Shown here piece by piece: positions 17,968 to 27,361 of a DNA stretch of 64,000 nt. Where the stretch lies: assembly GCA_016839055.1 (NCBI GenBank), contig JAEKNX010000003.1, positions 186,001-250,000 of the forward strand. The letters run 5' to 3'. The notes under the pieces are model-generated. The model saw only the letters and a program-made list of their open reading frames with translations, was not told the origin of the DNA and did no database searches. Both the position numbers and the translations under genes were made by a program. This DNA comes from Spirochaetales bacterium (GTDB lineage Bacteria; Spirochaetota; Spirochaetia; UBA9216). The stretch's first letter is position 1. Each line of letters opens with the position of its first letter.

Positions 17968-19392
17968 ATGGGAAGCGATAGAGGATTTTTAGAAATTGAC
18001 AGGATTGAAAAAACCTACGAGCCGGCAGAATCCAGGATTAAACACTATCGAGAATTCACAGGCAGGCCCGATGACAGCGAACTCGAAGCCCAGGGCGCAA
18101 GATGCATGGACTGCGGGATTCCGTATTGCCACGCCTTGGGATGCCCGCTCGCGAACCTCATCCCCGAGTGGAACGATCTTATCTTCAAGGGAAAGTGGCG
18201 CTCAGCCTATGAGAGGCTGGCGGCGACCTCAGCCTTTCCCGAAATCACCGCGAGAATCTGTCCCGCACCCTGTGAAAAATCATGCACAATGTCTATTAAC
18301 AGCAATCCGGTGGCGATTAAGGATATTGAACTGGCAATCATCGAGAGGGCCTTTCGCGAAGTCTGGGTAATCCCTGAGCCGCCGGAACATGAAACAGGAA
18401 AAAGGGTTGCAGTCATCGGCTCAGGCCCGGCAGGCCTCTCGGCCGCATCCAGCCTTAGGCGGAACGGACATTCGGTAATAGTTTTTGAGAAATCCGACAA
18501 GATCGGCGGGCTGCTGCGCTACGGCATCCCGGAGTTCAAACTTGAGAAAAACATCATTGACCGAAGACTCGATATAATGAAGGCCGAGGGAATAAGATTC
18601 GAAACATCGGTAACCATCGGAGAGGACATCTCGGCTGACTACCTCCGGCGCTCATTCGACGCCGTCCTGATAGCAGTCGGCGCCGGGAAGCCCCGGGACA
18701 TCCCGGCCGGCGGCCGGGGGCTGGACGGAATCCACTTCGCAATGGAGTATCTGACCCTTTCAAATAAATACTGCCTGAATCAAATATCCTACGACGAGAT
18801 CATTTCAGCAAGGAACAAGAACGTCCTCGTAATCGGAGGAGGAGATACAGGTTCGGACTGTGTGGGAACCGCCATAAGGCAGGGAGCTAAATCAGTCAGG
18901 CAGTACGAGATATTACCGAAGCCGATGGATTGGCCGGAGGCTTCAAATCCTTCCTGGCCGGACTGGCCGAACATTCTTCGAACCTCAAGCTCTCACGAGG
19001 AAGGATGTGAACGAGACTGGGGAATAATGACCTCATTCTTCTCAGGCATGGGCGTACAGGTTCAGAAAGCATACCTTTCGAGGGTAGAATGGATACAGAA
19101 TAGCTTCTCCGGAAAAACCGAGATGAAAGAAATTCCAAACAGCGAGTTTGAAATAGATGTAGATCTGGTCCTGATCGCCGCAGGCTTTGTCCACATAGAC
19201 GGAGGAGAACTTATTAAGTCCCTGAATCCCGACATGGATTCGCGGGGGAACATTAAAACTTCGGCCGACGGCTCTACGTCAATTCCGGGAGTATTCGCCG
19301 CGGGCGACGCGGCAGCGGGCTCATCCCTCGTTGTCCGGGCCATGAACTCCGGAGAGGCAGCCGCCGAGAGCATTGATGAGTATTTAAAGTAA
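17968..19392 (+). CDS. gltD: Glutamate synthase, small (beta) subunit
   Basis: The 474-residue FAD/NAD(P)H-binding subunit passes electrons to GltB. N-terminal cysteine clusters CMDCGIPYCHALGCP and CPAPCEKSC (residues about 48-108) bind 4Fe-4S centres. Two Rossmann motifs follow: VIGSGPAGLSAA for FAD and VIGGGDTGSDCVG for the nucleotide. The ATG directly abuts the gltB TAG, and AGGGGG inside the end of gltB serves as ribosome site, so the two subunits are translationally coupled. Confidence 0.96.
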   Translation: MGSDRGFLEIDRIEKTYEPAESRIKHYREFTGRPDDSELEAQGARCMDCGIPYCHALGCPLANLIPEWNDLIFKGKWRSAYERLAATSAFPEITARICPAPCEKSCTMSINSNPVAIKDIELAIIERAFREVWVIPEPPEHETGKRVAVIGSGPAGLSAASSLRRNGHSVIVFEKSDKIGGLLRYGIPEFKLEKNIIDRRLDIMKAEGIRFETSVTIGEDISADYLRRSFDAVLIAVGAGKPRDIPAGGRGLDGIHFAMEYLTLSNKYCLNQISYDEIISARNKNVLVIGGGDTGSDCVGTAIRQGAKSVRQYEILPKPMDWPEASNPSWPDWPNILRTSSSHEEGCERDWGIMTSFFSGMGVQVQKAYLSRVEWIQNSFSGKTEMKEIPNSEFEIDVDLVLIAAGFVHIDGGELIKSLNPDMDSRGNIKTSADGSTSIPGVFAAGDAAAGSSLVVRAMNSGEAAAESIDEYLK

Positions 19393-19433
19393 ATAAGAGG
19401 CCCCGCAGTCGAAACCGGCTGGGGGCCTCTTAT
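19393..19433. terminator. Bidirectional terminator between gltD and the deaminase gene
   Basis: ATAAGAGGCCCC (19393-19404) pairs with GGGGCCTCTTAT at the other end to give a 12-pair stem between two convergent genes. The flanks are A/T-rich on both sides but lack a long T-run. Confidence 0.8.
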
Positions 19434-19447
19434 CAATTCAGAAATAA

Positions 19448-20791
19448 TTAGTATGTCTGCATCGGCTTATCGGCGACCGTAGAAAGAAGCCGCCTTGCGA
19501 TTCCGCGGGCCTCATCACGCAGAGATTTGAAATCAACAGTAAGAAGCTTGCCCTCTCTGACAACAGGCTTACCGCCGACGATGACTGTATGCACGTTCCG
19601 GCCGTCGAGGCCGTAGAGGATGTCGGCAAAAATATTGTTCCCGGGAATCATCTCGGGAGTATTCATATCGAGGAGAACCAGATCCGCCGGAGCTCCGGCA
19701 ACAACTGCTCCGTAATTCGGCAGCCCGAGAGCCTGCCCTCCGGAAAACATAAGGGGCAGCATCTGCCCGACACTCGCAGCCTCAGCCCTTCCAGAGGTGC
19801 CCTTAGCCATGAGAGCGGCAAGCCGGGCAGCCTCGGCAATATTCATCGTCGAATTCGATGCCGCGCCGTCCGAACCGAGGGCTATACTCACCCCCGCATC
19901 GAGAGCTCGGGGAAGAAAATCGTGGCTGTCGCCGAAGCGAAGGTATGTCTTGGGGCAGTGAGCGGCAAAGCTGCTGCTTTCGGCCATTATCTTCATATCA
20001 CTGTCTGTCGCGTAGTAGGCATGGGCCAGGATGGTCCCGGGCCCCCCGGAGCGCAGCACCCCGGTATCACGAAGGACTTCCACCGGAGTCCTGCCCCTAT
20101 CGCGGGCTGAAATTTCCATCTGCCTGTAATCTTCGGCAACGTGGAGATGCAGCTTAAAGTTCTCATCGGCGGCTACCCGCACCATCTTCTCGAGGAAATC
20201 ATCTGGACATAGATAAGGGGAGTGAGGTCCGAGAGAAACGTTTATAAACGCACTCCTGCCGCGGTACTCCCGGCTGAAAGCAAGGGCCTCATCGAGCTTC
20301 GAGCCCGCGTCATCGCCCATCCCGAAGACGGCCCACGCAAGGTCAGCCCTCATGCCGAGCTCATCATAAGCCTTCCACGCCTTGTCCATCGCAAAGTAGT
20401 GATCGGCCACGGCAGTAACCCCGTTCAGCAGCATTTCAGCCCCGCCCAGGAGCGTTCCAACATAGACATCATCAGGAGTAAGCCCCTGCTCATATATCCA
20501 GATATACTTGTTAAACCAGTCTACAGCATTACAGTCCTCAGCCGTTCCCCGCAGCAGGGTCATTGCCGTGTGGGCATGCAGGTTAACCATTCCCGGAATG
20601 AGTACCATCCCCTTCCCGTCTATTTCTCCAGAGCCCAGGGGGTCGGAAGAACCGGGGGAGACAGCCGCCTTCTCAACCCTGTCTATAAAACCGTCTTTGA
20701 GGATAACAGTCATCTCTTCGGCAAGGCTCAGATTAAAAAAATCCGGAATTGTTACATTCCGGATTTTGCTAATTACGTTATTATTATTCAT
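19448..20791 (-). CDS. Amidohydrolase: MTA/SAH/adenosine deaminase type
   Basis: This 447-residue member of the TrzA/ATZ/MtaD amidohydrolase family should deaminate an adenine nucleoside (5'-methylthioadenosine, S-adenosylhomocysteine or adenosine) in the cytoplasm. Zinc ligands are visible in NLHAHTAM (HxH), LHLHVAED, LAHAYY and LGSDGAASN. The start is the ATG at 20791, eight bases inside the end of the nucleoside hydrolase gene, with AGGA upstream; a TTG one codon earlier is less likely. It ends the nucleoside transporter operon, which favours a purine nucleoside substrate. Guanine deaminase and chlorohydrolase relatives share the fold, so the substrate is inferred from context. Confidence 0.85.
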   Translation of the reverse strand: MNNNNVISKIRNVTIPDFFNLSLAEEMTVILKDGFIDRVEKAAVSPGSSDPLGSGEIDGKGMVLIPGMVNLHAHTAMTLLRGTAEDCNAVDWFNKYIWIYEQGLTPDDVYVGTLLGGAEMLLNGVTAVADHYFAMDKAWKAYDELGMRADLAWAVFGMGDDAGSKLDEALAFSREYRGRSAFINVSLGPHSPYLCPDDFLEKMVRVAADENFKLHLHVAEDYRQMEISARDRGRTPVEVLRDTGVLRSGGPGTILAHAYYATDSDMKIMAESSSFAAHCPKTYLRFGDSHDFLPRALDAGVSIALGSDGAASNSTMNIAEAARLAALMAKGTSGRAEAASVGQMLPLMFSGGQALGLPNYGAVVAGAPADLVLLDMNTPEMIPGNNIFADILYGLDGRNVHTVIVGGKPVVREGKLLTVDFKSLRDEARGIARRLLSTVADKPMQTY

Positions 20792-21716
20792 CAAGCTTCC
20801 TGATGCTTTCCATCATCATCCCAATAAATACGTCCACATCTACCTTTAGCGCCACTCTGCAATTCGGCGCTTTACCGGTAACCTTATAGACGTCGGCCAC
20901 CGTCTGTCCTCGGGTGAGCTCACCTTTTGTCTCGACATCTACAAAAAGGTGTTCACACTCAACAACATCGGGGTTAATAACAGCGGCAACTGCCAGCGCG
21001 TCATGAATGGGAGCACCCTTGATGCCGAACATATTAAGATTCGCCTGGGCAAAAAACTTCATAAGAGGGCCGACTATGGAGGAAATCCTGCCTCCCCAGC
21101 TGCACATCTCTTCAATCTGCTCGAAGGTTATGAGGGATTTATTTGTAACATCCAGGCCTATCATCGTCACAGGCAACCCGCAAAGGAAGACCTCACGGGC
21201 AGCCTCAGGGTCTACGAAGATATTGAACTCGGAGCCGGGGATCATATTGCTGTCATAGACGGCACCGCCCATCAGAACTATTTCCTTGATGTTCGCCTTT
21301 ATCTCGGGCGCCTTAATCAGAGCAAGTCCGATGTTAGTCAGAGGACCGGTGGGAACAAGGGTAATCTTCTCTTTTGAGGCTTTTACCGTATCAATAATAA
21401 AATCCACCGCATGACAGTCAAGATACGGCGATAAAGGTTCAGGAAGCTCGGCTCCGTCCAGGCCTGACTTACCGTGAATCTGGGGCGCAATCATCAGCTC
21501 CCGGACAAGCGGCTTGTCAGCGCCACGGGCAAGAGGTATGTCCTCCCGTCCAATCAGCGTGAGAATCCGCCTTGCGTTTTCAAATGTTTTATCGCCTGTC
21601 TGGTTTCCCGCTACGGTGGTAATTCCAAGTATTTCAATATCTTTGCTTACAGACGCAAGCATTATTGCCATCATGTCATCATGGCCCGGATCACAGTCCA
21701 GAATTATTTTAGTCAT
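20784..21716 (-). CDS. Nucleoside hydrolase (IunH family)
   Basis: The enzyme splits ribonucleosides into free base and ribose. The N-terminal calcium-binding motif DCDPGHDD (residues 7-14) is the family hallmark. LVPTGPLTNIGLAL and the AAINPDVV region complete the active site, and 310 residues is the normal length. AAGGAG lies eight bases before the ATG. The gene lies 22 bases after the permease gene and overlaps the deaminase gene. The ribose made here is the substrate of the ribokinase at 27649. Confidence 0.95.
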   Translation of the reverse strand: MTKIILDCDPGHDDMMAIMLASVSKDIEILGITTVAGNQTGDKTFENARRILTLIGREDIPLARGADKPLVRELMIAPQIHGKSGLDGAELPEPLSPYLDCHAVDFIIDTVKASKEKITLVPTGPLTNIGLALIKAPEIKANIKEIVLMGGAVYDSNMIPGSEFNIFVDPEAAREVFLCGLPVTMIGLDVTNKSLITFEQIEEMCSWGGRISSIVGPLMKFFAQANLNMFGIKGAPIHDALAVAAVINPDVVECEHLFVDVETKGELTRGQTVADVYKVTGKAPNCRVALKVDVDVFIGMMMESIRKLDE

Positions 21717-21738
21717 TCAGTCTACTCCTTTGGCAGCA

Positions 21739-22704
21739 TCACTGCTGCCCCTGCTGTTCAAGCTTCTTCTGCGCCATCTCCGCAGCCGCTTTCTCTTTCT
21801 TTTTCCTCGTTGCCCGGCCAGAAAATACCGCCAGCGCGATAACAGTCGTAAGATAAGGTATCAGCTGAATCAGTTCCGACGGAATATTAAGCGATGCTAT
21901 GTAGATAGCGACAGCAGACACGAAAGCAAAAAAGAGCGACGATAAAAGAAGCCCGACCGGCATCATCCCTCCGAGAGTCGCGGCGGCTATCGCGATAAAC
22001 CCGCGCCCCGCGGTCATGTCACGGCTGAACCAGGAAACATAACCCATCGAGAGGTATAGGCCGCCGAGGGCGGCAAAAACGCCTGAAATCATCAGGGCGT
22101 ACATCTTAGTCCTGTTTACATCTATACCGACCGATTCGGCTGCGTCAGGATTCTGACCGACTGCACGTATTCTTAAACCCAACGGCGTCTTAAACATCAG
22201 AATAAAAAACAGAGGTACAGACAAAAGGGCTACATAGGTTAAAACGTTATGTCCACTTATAATTCCACCGATAATTGGAATCTTTTCAATCAGAGGAATA
22301 TGAAAATTAGGAAATATCGGGCTCTTGAGAGATGAGGTTGACCCCTTGTCCCCGGTAATCATGAACAGGAGAAAGATAGTTATGCCCGATGCGAACATGT
22401 TAAGCGCAACGGCGGAAAGAAAGATGTCCGCCTTTAACTTCAGATGGAAATATCCGAGAATCATGCAAAGAAGCACGCCCGCGGCAATTCCGGCTATAAG
22501 CGCAAGAGCAAGACTCCCTGTAAGCGCGCCGACTATGACTCCGAAGAAGGCCGCAATAAGCATACTGCCCTCCATCGCGATATTCTGAGATCCTGCCATC
22601 GTACTGATGGCAATTCCAATCGCAGGAAAAAGAAGAGGTGTCATAACCCTGAGAATCGCAAACCCGAAGTTTACCGAAAAAATGCTGCTGAATAATTCAC
22701 TCAT
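21739..22704 (-). CDS. Nucleoside ABC transporter permease (second)
   Basis: A membrane protein of 321 residues with about nine hydrophobic helices, matching the BPD_transp_2 family (NupQ/YufQ-like). Conserved segments include QNIAMEGSMLIAAFFGV and TPLGLRIRAVGQNPDAAESVGIDV, the loop that docks on the ATPase. It overlaps the upstream permease gene by four bases (ATGA) and has GGAGG before its ATG. The C-terminus is charged and Gln-rich. With the other permease it forms the channel for nucleosides. Confidence 0.92.
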   Translation of the reverse strand: MSELFSSIFSVNFGFAILRVMTPLLFPAIGIAISTMAGSQNIAMEGSMLIAAFFGVIVGALTGSLALALIAGIAAGVLLCMILGYFHLKLKADIFLSAVALNMFASGITIFLLFMITGDKGSTSSLKSPIFPNFHIPLIEKIPIIGGIISGHNVLTYVALLSVPLFFILMFKTPLGLRIRAVGQNPDAAESVGIDVNRTKMYALMISGVFAALGGLYLSMGYVSWFSRDMTAGRGFIAIAAATLGGMMPVGLLLSSLFFAFVSAVAIYIASLNIPSELIQLIPYLTTVIALAVFSGRATRKKKEKAAAEMAQKKLEQQGQQ

Positions 22705-23765
22705 TTTGCAGCCTCCTCTTTTTCGGCCTGACGGCGGGTAATCCTATACTTCCACTGCCCGAGGAAGGCCTCGGCCGTAATTAGTAGAATTATCAGCGAC
22801 TGTATTACATTGACAAGCTCGGCCGGCACATCGCCCATTAGGTTAAGCACCTGTCCGCCTACCCGCAGATATGCAAGTAGCAGCGATGAGAAGATAATCA
22901 GAATCGGATGACTCCGCCCGATGATTGCGACGATAATACCGTCCCAGCCGTAGTTGGGAAAACCCTGCCATAAAAACCGGCCATGGATTCCCATAACCTC
23001 ACTTACTCCGCCGACACCGGCAACAAAGCCCAGAAGAACCTGGCTCATGATAATGACCTTGATAATGTTAATTCCGCCAAAGCGTGCAAACTGCTTGTTG
23101 TATCCGGTCTGCCTGAACTCATAACCGCTGGTAGTATGATACAGAAAATAATATGCCGCCAATGCAGCTATTACTGCCAGGATAATACCGAAATGCATTC
23201 TTGTCCCAGGAAGAAACTGCGTAAAAAGTGCAGTCTCGGGAAGCCGGAGCGATACGAGAAAGCCCGCGTCCAGGTCCCTAAAATACGAGTTTATAAGAAA
23301 AAGACTCAAATACAATGCAACGTAATTCATCATAAGCGACGAAACGAGCTCGCTTGCCTTCCACTTTGCCTTGAGAATTCCGGGAATAAGGCTCCATGCC
23401 GCCCCGGTGGCTCCGGCAACCAGGAGGACAAGCGGAATGTGGATGAATGCAGGCATATTAGTCGAAACGGCAAATGCCGTACCTACAGCCGCAGCTATAA
23501 TAAAAGAACCTTCCGCGCCGAGGTTGAACTGGTCAGCCTGGAACGACAGCGCAATTGCGACCCCGCAGAAAATCATCGGAGCGGCCATCTCTAATATATT
23601 AAACAGCCTTCCCTTTGACACAAGCGGTCCGGTGAAGAAATATTTCAGTGATTCGCCAGGATATTCACTGATGAGGTATATCATCAAAATAGTGACGGCA
23701 ACTCCAATAATAAGGGCGATCATTACGCGAATGAGAGTAAAATATTTAAGAATCCATTTGTCCAC
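22701..23765 (-). CDS. Nucleoside ABC transporter permease (first)
   Basis: A membrane protein of 354 residues and about nine helices, of the BPD_transp_2 family (NupP/YufP-like). Motifs include QFNLGAEGSFIIAA and the GWDGIIVAIIGRSHPI segment typical of the nucleoside and BMP-linked permeases. The start is GTG, with GGAGG six bases upstream, and it overlaps the end of the ATPase gene by 20 bases. It partners with the neighbouring permease. Confidence 0.92.
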   Translation of the reverse strand: MDKWILKYFTLIRVMIALIIGVAVTILMIYLISEYPGESLKYFFTGPLVSKGRLFNILEMAAPMIFCGVAIALSFQADQFNLGAEGSFIIAAAVGTAFAVSTNMPAFIHIPLVLLVAGATGAAWSLIPGILKAKWKASELVSSLMMNYVALYLSLFLINSYFRDLDAGFLVSLRLPETALFTQFLPGTRMHFGIILAVIAALAAYYFLYHTTSGYEFRQTGYNKQFARFGGINIIKVIIMSQVLLGFVAGVGGVSEVMGIHGRFLWQGFPNYGWDGIIVAIIGRSHPILIIFSSLLLAYLRVGGQVLNLMGDVPAELVNVIQSLIILLITAEAFLGQWKYRITRRQAEKEEAAK

Positions 23766-25296
23766 TTGCCGCCTCCTCCTTTTTTAGACCGAGCATATAG
23801 GGTCCAAGATCAACGTCCCGCACCGTTGACGCATCCTCAAAATGGGCCGTTATCTGCCCATTGTAAAACACAACAACCCTGTTTGACAGCTTCAGAACTT
23901 CATCCAGGTCTGCCGAGATAAGAAAGACTCCCTTGCCTTCATCACGGGCCGCTTTGAGCAGATTATGAATGAGCTCTTCCGAACCTATATCAACACCCCG
24001 GGTCGGCTGAGAGGCGATTATAACCTCCGGATTAGAAGAAAGCTCCCTCGCAACAACAACCTTCTGGATGTTTCCGCCGGAGAGAAAGCCGACATTGGTT
24101 TTTGAGTTCTTAGTAAGAATATTAAACTGCGCTATAAGCTCTTTGCTTTTTTCAGTTATGAAATTCCAGTGGAGTTTTCCTCTGGTGTTGTATTCTTTTT
24201 TATAGTATCTGTCGACAATCAGATTTTCTTCAATTGTCGTCGCTTCTGCAACTCCGTTTTTCATCCTGTCTTCAGGAATGTGGGCTATACCGAGCTCCCT
24301 CACCTGGCGGGGAGTGCAGTGAAGAAGCGACTTTCCGTCCAGAGTAATCGTCCCGGAGTCCGGTTCGATGAGTCCCGCTATGATTTCGGCAAGTTCCGAC
24401 TGCCCGTTGCCCTCAACTCCGGCAATACCGAGAATCTCGCCGGCCCGGATATCCAGATTAACGCCTTTTAATGCCTCAACCCCATCCTCGTCCGTATAAC
24501 GGAGATTCCTGACTGACAACTTTGCCGCGCCGATATTCTTCGGGGGAGTTATTCTTTTGGTACTGATATCACGCCCAACCATCAAAGACGCAATTTTATC
24601 TTCATCAAGTCCTTCCATGCCGCGAGTGGTAATTGCCTTGGCATCACGCATTACAGTAATGCGGTCAGCGACGCGTGTAACCTCGGAGAGCTTATGTGTT
24701 ATAAAAATGATTGTTTTACCATTTTTCTTGAGCCCGTCAAGCGTCTTAAAAAGCACCTCGGTTTCCTGAGGAGTCAACACCGCAGTAGGCTCATCAAGTA
24801 TGAGGATTTCCGCGTTTCGCGCAAGAGCTTTGAGAATCTCAACCCTCTGACGCACTCCGATTGGAAGATCCTTAATTTTTTTCTCGGGAGGAACCGCAAG
24901 CCCGAATTTTTCAGATGCCTCACGGCATATTTTTATGGCTGTATCGCCGTCAAAAAAAAGCTTGCCCTTCTTCGGCTCCATTCCTAATATAAGATTTTCA
25001 GCAACGCTAAGATCCGGGGCCAGCATCAGGTGCTGGTGGACCATTCCGATACCGGCAGCTATTGCCTCTCGAGGGTTGGAAAAGCTGACTTCCTTGCCCT
25101 TATAAACGATACTCCCGCCCTGAAAAGGAGTAATACCGAAAAGTACCTTCATAAGAGTGCTCTTCCCTGCTCCGTTCTCACCGACGAGGGCATGGATGCT
25201 GTTTTCCTGCACATCCATCGAAACATTCCGGTTTGCAATGACACCTTCAGGGTAAACCTTGAAGATATCTTTCATTTCCAGGATATTATCTTTCAT
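23746..25296 (-). CDS. Nucleoside ABC transporter ATPase, two cassettes
   Basis: A 516-residue protein with two ABC domains in one chain, as in NupO/YufO and the ribose-type importers. The first cassette has GENGAGKSTLMKVLFG (Walker A), an atypical signature IGVRQRVEILKAL and ILDEPTAVL. The second has GVEGNGQSELAEIIAG and LSGGNIQKVVVAREL, with a changed Walker A, so it is probably a weak ATPase. GAGG lies four bases before the ATG. It follows the binding-protein gene across 135 bases that contain two hairpins. Confidence 0.94.
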   Translation of the reverse strand: MKDNILEMKDIFKVYPEGVIANRNVSMDVQENSIHALVGENGAGKSTLMKVLFGITPFQGGSIVYKGKEVSFSNPREAIAAGIGMVHQHLMLAPDLSVAENLILGMEPKKGKLFFDGDTAIKICREASEKFGLAVPPEKKIKDLPIGVRQRVEILKALARNAEILILDEPTAVLTPQETEVLFKTLDGLKKNGKTIIFITHKLSEVTRVADRITVMRDAKAITTRGMEGLDEDKIASLMVGRDISTKRITPPKNIGAAKLSVRNLRYTDEDGVEALKGVNLDIRAGEILGIAGVEGNGQSELAEIIAGLIEPDSGTITLDGKSLLHCTPRQVRELGIAHIPEDRMKNGVAEATTIEENLIVDRYYKKEYNTRGKLHWNFITEKSKELIAQFNILTKNSKTNVGFLSGGNIQKVVVARELSSNPEVIIASQPTRGVDIGSEELIHNLLKAARDEGKGVFLISADLDEVLKLSNRVVVFYNGQITAHFEDASTVRDVDLGPYMLGLKKEEAASGQMDS

Positions 25297-25372
25297 AATT
25301 CCTCATTTCAGTAAAAAGGGATTTAAAAATTTAAAATTTCTAAATCCCGATATACGTTTATTTTATGGATGC

Positions 25373-25426
25373 TTCCGGCGTAATGCCGGAAACTCCTGAA
25401 TGAAAATTGAAATCCACGATTTCAAT
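25373..25426 (-). terminator. Two intercistronic hairpins between the binding-protein and ABC genes
   Basis: On the minus strand, ATTGAAATC/GATTTCAAT (25426-25406, three-base loop) comes six bases after the binding-protein stop and is followed by TTTT. A second stem, TTCCGGC/GCCGGAA (25391-25373), lies 14 bases further on. Neither has a full T-run, so they may act as partial terminators or as RNA-stabilising stems. Either would give more binding protein than transporter, as is common in such operons. Confidence 0.6.
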
Positions 25427-25431
25427 TATCA

Positions 25432-26508
25432 TTAGAAAGCTGTAGAAACCTTGATTTCTTTATTGAGAATCTTAATTTCAATTTCTTCAATTTTTTTCTG
25501 GAAGTCAGCAGGAACGAGTTTCGTGTAGTTCTCATTCTTTGCTATTCCAACTCCGCCTTCGGCGATTCCGAGGAATTCAGCCTGTCCATAGACAAGTGTT
25601 CCTTCCTGGTGCATCTTGATTCCTCTATAGAGAGAAGCACCAACATTCTTGAGCATTGAAGTAACGATGTTAGCAGCCTTTTTAGGATCACTTACTGCAT
25701 AGAGAGCGTACTGGTCAGAGTCAACACCGAAGGTGTATTTGTTTCTTTCTTTTGCAGCATCGAGTCCGCCGAGTCCGGTTTCACCGGCTACGTTGAAGGA
25801 AATGTCAGCACCCTGGTCAAAGAATGCGAGAGTAAGCTCTTTGCCCTTAGCAGGATCATTCCATGCGCCGGCATAAGCTACCTTAACATCGACAGCAGGA
25901 TCGATATAGGCTGCGCCTTCTACATAACCAATTTTAAAGTCATTGATTACATCGATATCCATTCCGCCGAGAAATCCTATTGATTTTTTAGCATTCGCCT
26001 GGGGCATATCTGATGTTGTAATCATAGCACCGAGAGCGCCTACGAGGAATGAAGCCTCGTTCTGAAGGTAGAGAATTGAATACACGTTATCCAGTCCGCC
26101 CTTGTCATATGAAACGCTAGTGTCGTAAGTAAAAAACTTCTTGTCCGGATTAAGCGGAGCGAGTTTTTCAAGAATTTCCTGAGTCTGCCAGGTTCCTGCA
26201 ACGATGATGTCCCAGTCGCCTTCACAAAGCTGAGTCAAATCTGGCTCCCAGCGTGACGCGTCGTAACCACCCTCAATAACCTTTGCTTTGATTCCCAGTT
26301 CGGTACCTGCTTTTTTGATGCCGTCTGAAGCGGAATCGAAGAATGATTTATCTCCGAGTGTTCCATTAAGGTAGAGAACAACCTTTACAGGTTCTTCACT
26401 TACTGTTTTTGCGGTATCATCCGCAGCCTCATCTTTCTTGCATCCTGTGACAATAAGCGTAGATATCAACAGGACCATTACAAGTATGGAAATGATTGTT
26501 TTTTTCAT
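25432..26508 (-). CDS. BMP-family nucleoside-binding lipoprotein (PnrA/TmpC-like)
   Basis: A 358-residue exported lipoprotein. The signal peptide ends with lipobox LIVTGC, so Cys23 would be acylated. The mature part is a type I periplasmic-binding fold of the BMP family, with NGTLGDKSFFDSASDG near the start and VAGTWQTQEILEKLA in the ligand region. The treponemal homologue PnrA binds purine nucleosides. Its place at the head of an operon with ABC genes, a nucleoside hydrolase and a deaminase supports the same ligand. GGAGG lies eight bases before the ATG. Confidence 0.94.
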   Translation of the reverse strand: MKKTIISILVMVLLISTLIVTGCKKDEAADDTAKTVSEEPVKVVLYLNGTLGDKSFFDSASDGIKKAGTELGIKAKVIEGGYDASRWEPDLTQLCEGDWDIIVAGTWQTQEILEKLAPLNPDKKFFTYDTSVSYDKGGLDNVYSILYLQNEASFLVGALGAMITTSDMPQANAKKSIGFLGGMDIDVINDFKIGYVEGAAYIDPAVDVKVAYAGAWNDPAKGKELTLAFFDQGADISFNVAGETGLGGLDAAKERNKYTFGVDSDQYALYAVSDPKKAANIVTSMLKNVGASLYRGIKMHQEGTLVYGQAEFLGIAEGGVGIAKNENYTKLVPADFQKKIEEIEIKILNKEIKVSTAF

Positions 26509-26534
26509 TTCAATATCCTCCGTTTAGTATTTCT

Positions 26535-26570
26535 ATTATATTAGAGTTAATACAGAAGGTTGTAAACCTT
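26535..26570 (-). promoter_or_regulatory. Promoter of the nucleoside operon with an overlapping palindrome
   Basis: TATAAT (26540-26535, minus strand) is a perfect -10. No good -35 lies 16-18 bases upstream. Instead that position is covered by the palindrome AAGGTTGTAAACCTT (26556-26570), arms AAGGTT/AACCTT, a plausible regulator site. Whether it binds an activator or a repressor is unknown. Confidence 0.5.
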
Positions 26571-26686
26571 TACTTTGTGGTCGAAAACGAATTTAATTAA
26601 AGAAGTGCCCAATATTCACAATAGGATGATTTTACAAGCTCACACACCGAATACATTCAGGATCTATCCAATTACTTGCCCACCTT

Positions 26687-26715
26687 TAAAAACTCACGCC
26701 AACAAAAAGGCGAGA
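26687..26715 (-). terminator. Terminator of the 166-residue hypothetical gene
   Basis: On the minus strand CTCGCC, a T-rich loop and GGCGTGAG form a stem directly after the stop codon, followed by TTTTTAAA. The interval 26571-26686 upstream of the nucleoside promoter shows nothing else I can name. Confidence 0.65.
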
Positions 26716-26717
26716 TC

Positions 26718-27218
26718 TTAGTCATCATGAAGGGAAAAATTCGCACGGACCTCACGGAATAAATTTTCAAAGAAAGGACTTTTTGCAGATTTCACTTCGT
26801 GCTCAAGGAGTATTTCATCACGCTCATTTATAAAGAACTCATAAAGATATTTCAAAGCGGCGCTTTTCGTCTCCGGCTTATAACATAGGGCGACTACTTT
26901 TTGGGTTTCAGGGACATCGAAAAAGTGCTTCCTGCCGTTTACGACAAAATAGTAGGTCTTGCCGTTTTCAGATCTGCTGATTTCAATATCGAAATCATCC
27001 TGCACTGAAGCGGAGACTTTAGAAGCCTTTCCCTTCTTACTATTGAGCTCATTTGTTTCCTTGTTTATTAAAGCAGCACGCTGATTGTGTACTATAGTAT
27101 TTGCCTGCTTAAGTAAAAACACGAGACCTTCTTCCATTATTTCCGGAATAATGTCTATCAACTCTTTTTCCAGCCGCTTTTTCTGGGAATCTATCTTTGA
27201 TTTTGCCGTCTTTGCCAT
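26718..27218 (-). CDS. Hypothetical protein, 166 residues, Lys-rich
   Basis: I do not recognise the family. The first 40 residues are a charged helix (EKELIDIIPEIMEEGLVFLL). A Lys/Ser-rich linker follows (about 58-72), then a compact domain with NGKTYYFVVNGRKHFFDVPETQKVVALCY that looks like a beta-sheet, and a helical tail. It has no signal peptide or membrane helix. An extended -10 (TGCTAAAAT) lies nine bases before the ATG, so the mRNA leader is very short. It is monocistronic, with its own terminator. Confidence 0.7.
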   Translation of the reverse strand: MAKTAKSKIDSQKKRLEKELIDIIPEIMEEGLVFLLKQANTIVHNQRAALINKETNELNSKKGKASKVSASVQDDFDIEISRSENGKTYYFVVNGRKHFFDVPETQKVVALCYKPETKSAALKYLYEFFINERDEILLEHEVKSAKSPFFENLFREVRANFSLHDD

Positions 27219-27361
27219 CTCATTATTATTTTAGCACATCTGCTCCCATTTATAACAAAAATTTAAGTGTGTTTATCTCTGATTCATGCTGTTTCCGGCT
27301 TAGTTTACGAGAACTTTCGGCAGAATTGCCGGCCAATTTTATATGGATTATAATCAGAGTA

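Noticed and set aside
25373-25426. Riboswitch for purines upstream of the ABC ATPase gene
   Set aside because: Only two simple hairpins are present, without the three-way junction or conserved loops of a purine riboswitch.
27197-27361. Longer start for the two-component remnant
   Set aside because: The extra 55 residues overlap the start of the divergent gene, have no ribosome site and do not resemble a protein domain.
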